This document shows, in pieces, positions 5,904-12,650 of a DNA stretch of 13,535 nt. Both the position numbers and the translations under genes were made by a program. The notes below the pieces were generated by a model. It did no database searches. It was given only the letters and a program-made list of their open reading frames with translations, and was not told where the DNA came from. Source of the stretch: an uncultured Lachnospiraceae bacterium (GTDB lineage Bacteria > Bacillota_A > Clostridia > Lachnospirales > Lachnospiraceae); contig CAJUDN010000068.1 in assembly GCA_910585355.1 (NCBI GenBank), positions 1 through 13,535 of the forward strand, given 5' to 3'. Position 1 is the first letter of the stretch, and the number at the start of each line of letters is the position of its first letter.

Positions 5904-6692
5904 ATGATTGACGGGCATGTTCATCTGGAAAAAGGGGATTATTCGGTAGAATGGGTAGAACAGTTTGTTGAGTATGCAGTAAAAAGAAATATAGACGAAA
6001 TTTACTTTTTAGAACATACTCATATATTCAAAGAATGCCGTAATTTGTATAATGAAATGTCTGTATATAATGAATATCAGAAGAATTGGTATCAGAAAAA
6101 ATGGGAACGGGCACGCCCTTTAAAGGATTATATAGATTACATAGAAAAATTAAAACAGATACATTTCCCAATACGATTAAAATTTGGCCTGGAGGTATGC
6201 TATTCTCCTGAGCATGAAATTGACATTGCCCAAATAAAACAGATGTATTCTTTTGATTTCTTAGCAGGCTCCATCCATTTTATTGATGGATGGGCATTCA
6301 GTCATCTGAAGCAGCGGTGGAACAAGAATGATTATGATATGGATATATTGTACGAAAAGTATTATGCACTTATGTTGTCATTAATTAACAGCCGCTTATT
6401 TTCAGGACTGGCACATCCACAGTCATTACAATGTTACGGGGCATACCCGCAAAAGGATTTTAAATATATTTATTTACAGCTTGCACAAGCGCTTTGTACA
6501 AATAATATGTATATTGAGGAAAGCAGCGGGTTGGCGATTCATTATGGAGATAAGCAGTTAGGAATGAATGTAGATATGTTGGAGTGTATGGTAAAGTGTA
6601 ATGTGCCAATTCTGACGGCATCAGATGCTCATTCGCCACAAAATGTCGGTTTATATATTAAAGAAATGAACGATTTGATTCAATCTGTATAG
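5904..6692 (+). CDS. PHP-domain phosphoesterase, histidinol-phosphatase-like
   Basis: The 262-residue protein carries a full set of PHP metal ligands: DGHVH (H5 and H7), EHTH (E37, H40), GLEVCY (E97), GSIHF (H125), LAHPQ (H171) and SDAH (D241, H243). These residues hold two or three metal ions that cleave phosphate monoesters in histidinol phosphatases of the HisK type, which are about the same length. No histidine biosynthesis gene is nearby, so a role in histidine synthesis is not supported. Being coupled to a kinase and a DeoR-type regulator suggests it removes phosphate from a metabolite in the same small pathway. AAAGGAGGAAA precedes the ATG with good spacing. Codon and base use are AT-rich like the two genes before it and unlike the flanking genes. 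Confidence 0.8.
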   Translation: MIDGHVHLEKGDYSVEWVEQFVEYAVKRNIDEIYFLEHTHIFKECRNLYNEMSVYNEYQKNWYQKKWERARPLKDYIDYIEKLKQIHFPIRLKFGLEVCYSPEHEIDIAQIKQMYSFDFLAGSIHFIDGWAFSHLKQRWNKNDYDMDILYEKYYALMLSLINSRLFSGLAHPQSLQCYGAYPQKDFKYIYLQLAQALCTNNMYIEESSGLAIHYGDKQLGMNVDMLECMVKCNVPILTASDAHSPQNVGLYIKEMNDLIQSV

Positions 6693-7018
6693 TTGAAAGT
6701 TACAATTCTTTCATGCAGGTATTACCGTATGAGAAGGTTCTATATTTTTTTGGCTTTGGCTTGACCGGCTTTGGCCTTTTGAAGATTTCCTTTATGTTAT
6801 CATAATATAAAAGGCAATACCATAAATCTCATCCCCCCAAACCCCATACCCCCTTAAAATCGTTCTGGACTGCCCCAAAAGTCACGCACAACGCACAAAA
6901 AAGAGCACTCATTTTCCAATGAATAATCAATTATGCTTTCCCCACCCCGTGAAAGGTAACGTTATTAAGATAATTATAACAAAAAATAAGAAATCCCGGT
7001 ATATTTTTTGTGCATATT
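6693..7018. other. Non-coding region after the PHP gene, with C-rich tracts
   Basis: No gene is supported. A weak 6-bp hairpin TGAAAG/CTTTCA (6694-6713) follows the stop and is not a convincing terminator. GGCTTTGGC is directly repeated at 6752-6760 and 6768-6776. C-runs of six, four and five (6833-6838, 6842-6845, 6849-6853) put a G-rich tract on the minus strand, with another C4 at 6873-6876. The rest is AT-rich. Confidence 0.5.
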
Positions 7019-7227
7019 ATGATATAATGTCGTCAGGCATTATATTTGTGCATCTGGTTTCTGCGTCCGCCGCAGAAATCCAGGCACTAAAATCCGCCGG
7101 AGGCATCATGGCTACGGAGCGGACATTATATCTGCGCCGATTCGCGTCCGCCCGAAGGAAGGACAACAACCGAAAGCGAATCGTGTGCAACCAGCGGAGC
7201 ATAGCATGTCGAAGACATGATATAATG
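7019..7227. repeat. Hairpin-rich repeat bounded by ATGATATAATG
   Basis: ATGATATAATG occurs at 7019-7029 and again at 7217-7227. Inverse copies of its octamer, CATTATAT, lie at 7038-7045 and 7124-7131, making two inverted pairs. Inside are a hairpin CTGGTTTCTGCG/CGCAGAAATCCAG (7054-7083, one bulge), a stem CGATTCGC/GCGAATCG (7138-7145 with 7176-7183) holding GTCC/GGAC, and CATGTC-GAA-GACATG (7205-7219). The block is GC-rich compared with its flanks. It looks like an intergenic palindromic repeat. The reading frames crossing it are translations of hairpins, not genes. Confidence 0.5.
7218..7226 (+). promoter_or_regulatory. Extended -10 promoter for the redox gene
   Basis: TGATATAAT (7218-7226) is a perfect extended -10 (TG-N-TATAAT) about 50 nt before the gene; no -35 is visible at 17 bp. 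An identical TGATATAAT lies upstream at 7020-7028, giving a possible second promoter. The TG of the downstream copy lies in the right arm of the CATGTC/GACATG hairpin. Confidence 0.4.
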
Positions 7228-7275
7228 GTAAATAAAAAATAGTTGTGAATGCGAAGGGAAAGGAATGAGGACAAA

Positions 7276-9858
7276 ATGAAAGTACTTATCATCGGCGGCG
7301 TGGCTGCCGGAACCAAGACCGCGGCCAAGTTAAAAAGGGAAGACAGAAGTGCAGAAGTGACTGTAATAACAAAAAGCAGAGATATTTCCTATGCAGGATG
7401 CGGCCTTCCGTACTATGTGGGCGGGGCCATTGAAGAGGAAAGCCAGTTAATCGTCAATACTCCGGCGAAATTTGCCGCTCTCACGGGCGTGAATGTTATG
7501 ACGGGAAAAGAAGCTGTGGCGGTGAACGCAGAAGAAAAGTCGGTGAAGGTAAAGGACGTGGCTACAGGCGCGGAGGAGACTCTTACATATGATAAGCTGG
7601 TGATTTCCACGGGGGCGTCTCCGGCGGTTCCTCCGGTGAAGGGAATGGAGCTTCCGGGCGTATTTACCATGAGGACCCCGGAGGACGCTGTGTCTGTCCG
7701 TGCTTATGTGGATGCCAACGGAATAAAGAAGGCCGTTGTGGTGGGCGCCGGGTTCATCGGCTTGGAGGTTGCCGAGAACTTAAAGCAAAAAGGCGTTACC
7801 GTTACCGTAATTGATTTTGCGTCCCAGGTCCTTCCAAATATCCTGGATCCGGAGCTGGCGGCATACGTGAAAAAGCATCTGTTAAAGCAGGGAATTCGCG
7901 TGATTACAGGAACAAAGGCTGAGGAAATTACCGGAGCGGACCAGGTGACGGGAGTGAAAACTACTGCCGGAACCTTAAACTGCGGCCTGGTAATCATGGC
8001 GGCAGGAATCCGCCCCAATACGGCGTTTTTGGAAGGAAGCGGAATTGAAATGAATAAGGGAACCATTCTGGTGGATTCCTCCATGAAAACAAACCTTCCG
8101 GATGTATACGCCGCCGGAGACTGTGTTCAGGTAGTGAACCGGATGACAGGAGCGCCCCAGTGGTCTCCCATGGGTTCCTCCGCCAATATGGAAGGACGGA
8201 CCCTGGCGCAGGTTCTCGCCGGAAAAGAGAAAACTTATCCGGGTGTTCTGGGAACAGGTGTTGTAAAACTTCCGGGAATGAACTGTGGGCGCACAGGACT
8301 TACGGAGGAGCAGGCAAAGGCTGCAGGATATGAAGTGGTGACAGCGCTTTCCATCATGGATGACAAGGCTCATTATTATCCTGACGCTTCTTCCTTTATT
8401 ACAAAGGTCATTGCGGACAGAAATACGCATAAGCTTCTCGGAATCCAGGTGTTGGGCTCCGGAGCCGTAGACAAGATGGTGGATATTGCGGTTATGGGTA
8501 TCAATATGGGAGCTGTTCTGGAAGATTTTGAGAATGCGGATTTCGCTTACGCACCGCCGTTCTCCACAGCAATCCATCCGCTTGTGCAGTCCGTCTGTGT
8601 TCTGCTCAATAAGATAAACGGCGTGATCGAGACCATGACTCCCGCCGAGTATGCCGCGGGAAAGGCCAAAGACTACCGTATTCTGGATACGGCTCCGCAG
8701 CCAACCGTCCGTGGAGCGCAGTACATCGACCTGACCCAGGTAAACGGAGAACTGGAGGGAATCGGCAAAGACGAAAAACTGCTGCTTGTCTGTGCAAAGG
8801 GGAAGAGAGGCTACTTCTTACAGAACCGCTTAAGGCATTTCGGATACACCAATACCCTTGTGCTGGAGGGCGGCGCCACTTTCAATGACGTGAAGGTGGA
8901 AAATACCGGAGCACAGGTTTCCAAAGAGGAGGAAACAAGAGTAAAGGCCCTTGGCTTCTTAAAAGACAAGAGAACTCCTGATAAATTCAATGGTCGTGTC
9001 ATCACAAGAAACGGTAAGGTAACCGCAGAAGAGGCGAAGACCATTGCCGAGGCAGCCGAGAGATTCGGCAGCGGCGAGGTGACTATGACTTCCCGTCTTA
9101 CCATGGAAATTCAGGGGGTTCCCTTCGATAACATTGAGCCGCTCCGTGAGTTCTTAATGGAGGCCGGACTGGAAACAGGCGGAACCGGCTCCAAGGTACG
9201 TCCGGTGGTATCCTGTAAAGGAACGACCTGCCAGTATGGCCTTATTGATACCTTCGGCCTTTCCGAGGAGATCCATGAACGTTTCTACCACGGATACGCG
9301 GGGGTTAAGCTGCCCCACAAATTTAAAATTGCCGTGGGCGGATGTCCCAACAACTGCGTGAAGCCGGATTTGAACGATCTGGGCGTAATCGGCCAGAGGG
9401 TTCCAATGATTAATTTTGAAAAGTGCCATGGCTGTAAGGTCTGCCAGGTGGAGAATGCCTGCCCGATTAAAGTGGCCAATGTGACGGATGGGAAGATCCG
9501 CGTGGACGAGAATGCCTGCAACCACTGCGGACGGTGTATCGGAAAATGTCCTTTCGGCGCATTTGAGGAGTATACAAACGGCTACCGCATTTACATAGGC
9601 GGACGCTGGGGAAAGAAGGTGGCCCACGGCGTTTACTTAGATAAGGTATTCACCGACAAGGAAGAGGTTCTTTCCATTATCGAAAAGGCAATCCTCTTAT
9701 TCCGTGAACAGGGAATCACAGGAGAGCGCTTCGCCGATACCGTAGCAAGAATCGGATTTGAGAATGTACAGGCGCAGCTCCTTTCCGATGACCTGCTGGC
9801 AAGAAAAGAGGAAAACATTGCCGCGCAGAAACACTTAAAAGGCGGGGCTACCTGCTAA
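7276..9858 (+). CDS. Multidomain NAD(P)H-dependent sulfur oxidoreductase: CoADR-rhodanese-siroheme reductase-ferredoxin
   Basis: The 860-residue protein combines four modules. Residues 1-445 form a flavoprotein of the CoA-disulfide reductase/NADH oxidase type, with FAD loop GGVAAG (7-12), redox cysteine C42 in YAGCGLPYY, and a second nucleotide fold VVVGAGFIG near 155. Residues about 460-550 form a rhodanese with C506 in VCAKGKRGY. Residues about 575-860 are nitrite/sulfite-reductase-like, with siroheme-4Fe-4S cysteines C647 and C652 (CKGTTC) and C690 and C694 (CPNNC). Two ferredoxin clusters are inserted at C717-C729 and C748-C758. Electrons may pass from NAD(P)H through FAD to siroheme and reduce sulfite, polysulfide or persulfide; this route is inferred. 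ATG 7276 is preferred, with GAGG 5 nt upstream; an ATG at 7249 lacks a good site. It appears monocistronic. Confidence 0.85.
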   Translation: MKVLIIGGVAAGTKTAAKLKREDRSAEVTVITKSRDISYAGCGLPYYVGGAIEEESQLIVNTPAKFAALTGVNVMTGKEAVAVNAEEKSVKVKDVATGAEETLTYDKLVISTGASPAVPPVKGMELPGVFTMRTPEDAVSVRAYVDANGIKKAVVVGAGFIGLEVAENLKQKGVTVTVIDFASQVLPNILDPELAAYVKKHLLKQGIRVITGTKAEEITGADQVTGVKTTAGTLNCGLVIMAAGIRPNTAFLEGSGIEMNKGTILVDSSMKTNLPDVYAAGDCVQVVNRMTGAPQWSPMGSSANMEGRTLAQVLAGKEKTYPGVLGTGVVKLPGMNCGRTGLTEEQAKAAGYEVVTALSIMDDKAHYYPDASSFITKVIADRNTHKLLGIQVLGSGAVDKMVDIAVMGINMGAVLEDFENADFAYAPPFSTAIHPLVQSVCVLLNKINGVIETMTPAEYAAGKAKDYRILDTAPQPTVRGAQYIDLTQVNGELEGIGKDEKLLLVCAKGKRGYFLQNRLRHFGYTNTLVLEGGATFNDVKVENTGAQVSKEEETRVKALGFLKDKRTPDKFNGRVITRNGKVTAEEAKTIAEAAERFGSGEVTMTSRLTMEIQGVPFDNIEPLREFLMEAGLETGGTGSKVRPVVSCKGTTCQYGLIDTFGLSEEIHERFYHGYAGVKLPHKFKIAVGGCPNNCVKPDLNDLGVIGQRVPMINFEKCHGCKVCQVENACPIKVANVTDGKIRVDENACNHCGRCIGKCPFGAFEEYTNGYRIYIGGRWGKKVAHGVYLDKVFTDKEEVLSIIEKAILLFREQGITGERFADTVARIGFENVQAQLLSDDLLARKEENIAAQKHLKGGATC

Positions 9859-9888
9859 AAGGATTGAGAAAGGGGACTGTTCGGAAAC

Positions 9889-9949
9889 AGATAACCCTGC
9901 ACAAAAAACAGGTGTGATCCATATGGGTCACACCTGTTTCTGGTTATCT
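9889..9949 (+). terminator. Strong nested hairpin terminator after the redox gene
   Basis: AAACAGGTGTGATCC (9906-9920) pairs with GGGTCACACCTGTTT (9925-9939), about 15 bp with one wobble around an ATAT loop. An outer stem AGATAACC/GGTTATCT (9889-9896 with 9942-9949) encloses it. The inner stem ends in UUU followed by a mixed U-rich tail. Near-perfect symmetry means it could act on either strand. Confidence 0.75.
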
Positions 9950-10209
9950 TAAATATTGTTTTGTTTCGATTAGGATTCTTTTTCAAAAGCGCAAAGGAAA
10001 AATTATGTGCCGGATGGAGCACTCATGTACGGTCAATCCTCTCTTTTATATTCCACCCAGAAATAAAACCTTAAGGAATATTAAGGGAAAGGACATATAG
10101 AGTATCAGAAAATTGTGATAGTATAAACGATACATAACAACCAGATTCACAGACACATTTTCAGCCTGTCCCAACCAGGCATCATGCAGAACAGAAAGGA
10201 ATTTCCTAT
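9950..10209. other. Upstream region of the lipoprotein gene
   Basis: No gene is visible. An AT-rich tract with TGATAGTAT at 10116-10124 could be a weak extended -10, but no matching -35 is found, so no promoter is called. A small GCCTG/CAGGC hairpin lies near 10163-10179. Confidence 0.4.
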
Positions 10210-11679
10210 ATGAAAAATCACAAAAAATATATTTTAACCATAACCGCACTCGCATGCTTTTTGTCTGTCCAAGGCTGTCGCTCCTCCTCTGAACATACCC
10301 TAGGGGCAGAGTCTGCCTCGTCCGCAGAGTACATCCCCCCAGCCTCGTCCGTATCTGAATCCGACACAGAAAAAGAGGATTCCGAAGAGGCACTCCTTGT
10401 ATTTCCAAACCCTGACATGGTAAGTCAGGAGCTGTTAAGGGACAGCGAAGATTATATTGTCTTAGTGGAAAGCTATCTGGAGGACTCCTCCTTCAAACCC
10501 ATGGAAAGCAGTCAGACAGACACCCTGGCCCGTCAGCTGAGCGGCCATTATGAGGTGGCCGGGCGGACTGACGGCAAGGGAAGAGAATACTATCTGGCTC
10601 TGCGGCGCACAGATGCACCAGTATATGATGACTTTTCCAGTTTATCCGTCGGCTCCGTCAGCGGCAGCACTCCGTCTGAACAGGTCTGCCAAATCGAATA
10701 TTACAATGAAGCCACAGAACCTGTCCCCCTATATCAGATTCCAAATCTCTCCATAAATATTTTCCAGAAGGGGAATACGGCCCAGGCTCTTGATATGTTT
10801 TGTTTTTACCCCTCCGATTCAGTTAAGGACACTGCCTTTTTCTATGCTCTTGACCAAAACGGAAGGCTGCTGCTGGATTTTCTAAGTCAGCATCCGGGGC
10901 TTTCCTTCTACAGGGAAGATAATGATTCCAGCATCCGCTTTCTCTATCAGGACCAGGACACGGTAAAATTCTGTTCCGAGCCATATCCCTGCTATATTGC
11001 ACTCAGCCAGAAGGACACAGACACTTTAAAACAGCTGCTCCACACCCCCCAGGCCCCGTCTGACATAAACGCCGGCTTTGAAAGCCACGGCCAGCTCCTT
11101 GATTATATGAGAACCGTGGATTCCTCCATCCGCACTACCGGAGCCAGCTTTTCTGTTGAAGGCAGCACCTATGAGCTTTTAGGAAGCAAAGACAGCGCCG
11201 GCTACATCATATCCCATAACGAAGCCGGCACGGAAGGGAGCCTGTTCAGGCTGGAATACAATCAGCCTGTCTTCTCCTTTATTATCGATAAAATAAAGGA
11301 AGTTACAGGCATGGATTACGGCAGCTTTACCGATACGTGGTTTGATATTCCACTCATCAGCGCCACCCTGGATTTTCCCAATCTTACCGCTTTGGAAGAC
11401 GGAACCCTCACCTTCTGCGTACAGTCTCAGACCGTTCTGGACCCGGAAAAGCTGGCCCGTTTATCCCTGCTTTTAAAGCAGGCTGTGGACGGACCCGAAA
11501 GCCTGTCTGCCTGTCCCTATGTGGGGATTTTAAACCTTACCCGTGAAGACGGAGAAACTCTTCAGATGTTTGTCGCCAATGACTCCTGCGATTCCATTAC
11601 TTATGAAGGAAGAATCGGCTTCGAGTATGGGAAACAAGAATATCTGGCTGAGATTTTTAACAATGCCATGTCTAATTAA
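10210..11679 (+). CDS. Predicted secreted lipoprotein of unknown function
   Basis: The 489-residue protein begins with a lipoprotein signal: lysines at 2-6, a hydrophobic core ILTITALACFLSV, and lipobox SVQGC with the lipidated cysteine at C23. A low-complexity Ser/Glu/Asp-rich linker (about 24-62) follows, as in many surface lipoproteins of Gram-positive bacteria, then about 425 residues of soluble, mostly strand-rich sequence. No catalytic motif, repeat or known binding signature is evident. The later part contains paired Cys residues, but no disulfide pattern can be assigned. AAAGGA lies 9 nt before the ATG. It should be anchored to the outer face of the membrane. It appears transcribed alone, after the strong terminator upstream. 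Its stop codon overlaps the end of an opposing gene remnant. Confidence 0.7.
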   Translation: MKNHKKYILTITALACFLSVQGCRSSSEHTLGAESASSAEYIPPASSVSESDTEKEDSEEALLVFPNPDMVSQELLRDSEDYIVLVESYLEDSSFKPMESSQTDTLARQLSGHYEVAGRTDGKGREYYLALRRTDAPVYDDFSSLSVGSVSGSTPSEQVCQIEYYNEATEPVPLYQIPNLSINIFQKGNTAQALDMFCFYPSDSVKDTAFFYALDQNGRLLLDFLSQHPGLSFYREDNDSSIRFLYQDQDTVKFCSEPYPCYIALSQKDTDTLKQLLHTPQAPSDINAGFESHGQLLDYMRTVDSSIRTTGASFSVEGSTYELLGSKDSAGYIISHNEAGTEGSLFRLEYNQPVFSFIIDKIKEVTGMDYGSFTDTWFDIPLISATLDFPNLTALEDGTLTFCVQSQTVLDPEKLARLSLLLKQAVDGPESLSACPYVGILNLTREDGETLQMFVANDSCDSITYEGRIGFEYGKQEYLAEIFNNAMSN

Positions 11680-11863
11680 TCTCGAAGTAAACAGCGCTTA
11701 CTATTTTTGTCATCTGTGCATCTGCAAAACCATTTTTATGTATTCCAACAGATTTGGCAGCAAATGTATAATCTTTGGCCGAATAGTTACATGGTACTGT
11801 CCGTTCATAAATCGCGCCCTTATTTGTAGACAAGAAATGCTTAAACCGACCTGAAAAAATGGG
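11672..11863 (-). pseudogene. Remnant of an unidentified protein gene (63 codons)
   Basis: On the minus strand an open frame of 63 codons runs to TAG at 11674-11672, closed upstream by an in-frame TAA. Its translation, for example KGAIYERTVPCNYSAKDYTF and NGFADAQMTKIVSAVYFEIN, has balanced composition and reads like a genuine C-terminal domain. There is no ATG; a TTG about 10 codons in has only a poor ribosome site. It therefore looks like the decayed 3' end of a longer gene. The family is not recognised. The remnant overlaps the last 8 bp of the lipoprotein gene on the other strand. Confidence 0.45.
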
Positions 11864-11955
11864 TTAAAATTTATGTAGTCACTCATAGTAATTATAGAAG
11901 AAACAAGGAGGGGGCAATCGGGAATCTGCAGTATGAAACATGACCTGAAGAATAC

Positions 11956-11985
11956 GCTTGCAGTAATCATGCAGCTTCGTTTTTT
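11956..11985 (+). terminator. Weak hairpin with T-run between lipoprotein and HxlR genes
   Basis: GC-T-TGCA (11956-11962) can pair with TGCAGC (11970-11975) around GTAATCA, followed by TTCG and a run of six T (11980-11985). It could end plus-strand transcription coming from the lipoprotein gene about 280 bp upstream. The run overlaps the stop of the HxlR gene. The stem is short, so confidence is low. Confidence 0.3.
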
Positions 11986-12322
11986 AATGAAAGGAAGCCT
12001 TGTACCCCTCTCCCCAATTCCGCATAGCGTCAAGAACCGGGTGTAGGCTCTGCCCCAATTCCGTCAAGGTATATTCTACTCTTGGCGGAACTTCAGCGTA
12101 TACCGTTCGGGTTAACAGGCCGCTTTCTTCCATCGCACGAAGTTGTGCAGTTAGTACCTTTTGCGATACGTTGCCGACAGATTTTTTCAGTTCACCAAAT
12201 CTCTTTGTGCCTGTAAGCAGGTCACGCAAAATCAACACTTTCCATTTATCACCGATTAAAGTCAAAGTTGTTTCCACAGGACAGGCGGGCGGTTCTATAA
12301 TAGATTTCTGTTCACTCATCAT
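11984..12322 (-). CDS. HxlR-family transcriptional regulator
   Basis: The 112-residue protein has the HxlR signature: a conserved cysteine at residue 14 in PPACPVETTL, then IGDKWKVLILRDLL (helix 1 and start of the fold), RFGELKKSVGNVSQKVLTAQLRAMEESGLL (the helix-turn-helix) and the wing RVEYTLTELG. Members bind DNA as dimers, and several sense quinones, disulfide stress or aldehydes through this cysteine (YodB and HypR in Bacillus are examples). AGGAG lies 5 nt before the first of two adjacent ATG codons; the second would also fit. It is divergent from an MBL-fold-like gene, which is the likely target. Candidate operator palindromes lie between its promoter and its ribosome site, suggesting autoregulation. 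Confidence 0.9.
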   Translation of the reverse strand: MMSEQKSIIEPPACPVETTLTLIGDKWKVLILRDLLTGTKRFGELKKSVGNVSQKVLTAQLRAMEESGLLTRTVYAEVPPRVEYTLTELGQSLHPVLDAMRNWGEGYKASFH

Positions 12323-12338
12323 AACATCTCCTGGACAT

Positions 12339-12355
12339 AGTTTCTATTTGAAACT
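12339..12355. promoter_or_regulatory. Candidate HxlR operator
   Basis: AGTTTCTATTTGAAACT is a perfect 6-bp inverted repeat with a 5-bp spacer, placed between the HxlR promoter and its ribosome site. A second palindrome, GTATAATTATAC (12360-12371), covers the HxlR -10. Operator function is inferred from symmetry and position. Confidence 0.4.
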
Positions 12356-12364
12356 TTGCGTATA

Positions 12365-12393
12365 ATTATACTATACTTCCCCGATATAATCAA
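12365..12393 (-). promoter_or_regulatory. Promoter of the HxlR gene
   Basis: On the minus strand, TTGATT (12393-12388) and a perfect TATAAT (12370-12365) are separated by 17 bp. The start would be near 12358, next to the AGTTTC/GAAACT palindrome. Confidence 0.65.
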
Positions 12394-12491
12394 GATTTCA
12401 AGCTGAGATAAGCAGGAAATGAAAATTATTCTAAAAATATTTGCGGACAAAAGACGTTAAAATGCCTGAAATTACGTATTTGTTTCCTCTT

Positions 12492-12528
12492 GGTAACGAT
12501 CCAATAGTATCCTTTAGGTAACTATACC
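12492..12528 (+). promoter_or_regulatory. Repeated GGTAAC sites upstream of the MBL-fold gene
   Basis: GGTAAC occurs at 12492-12497 and 12517-12522, 25 bp apart, and the second lies in the near-palindrome GGTAACTATACC (12517-12528). They end about 17 bp upstream of the -35 box, where an activator could sit. This is suggestive only. Confidence 0.3.
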
Positions 12529-12544
12529 ACAATAAAGTGCTTAC

Positions 12545-12573
12545 TTTACACTTAAAACTTACATTCGTATAAT
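12545..12573 (+). promoter_or_regulatory. Promoter of the MBL-fold-like gene
   Basis: TTTACA (12545-12550, 5 of 6) and a perfect TATAAT (12568-12573) are separated by 17 bp. A second TATAAT overlaps it at 12573-12578. The start would be near 12580. Confidence 0.7.
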
Positions 12574-12650
12574 ATAATCAAAAGCTACGGAAAGCGGCCG
12601 CTGCGAAGCTGGAAACAAAACGATGATGATAAAATTTGGAGGCTATTATT

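Noticed and set aside
5904..6692. Naming the PHP gene hisK
   Set aside because: The metal ligands match, but no histidine genes are nearby and the operon partners point to another substrate.
6919..7242. A 107-codon plus-strand ORF before the redox gene
   Set aside because: Its second half is a translation of the hairpin repeat, it has no ribosome site, and its protein lacks a coherent pattern.
7975..9627. Several minus-strand frames of 60-200 codons inside the redox gene
   Set aside because: The plus-strand frame carries clear catalytic motifs throughout; the antisense frames follow from codon composition.
11932..12046. Short plus-strand ORF starting MKHDLKNTLAVIMQ
   Set aside because: The strong AAGGAGG is too far (about 18 nt) from its ATG, and the frame runs antisense into the HxlR gene.
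12636..12650. TTG start for the MBL-fold-like protein
   Set aside because: It overlaps the GGAGG that sits 8 nt before the ATG at 12651.
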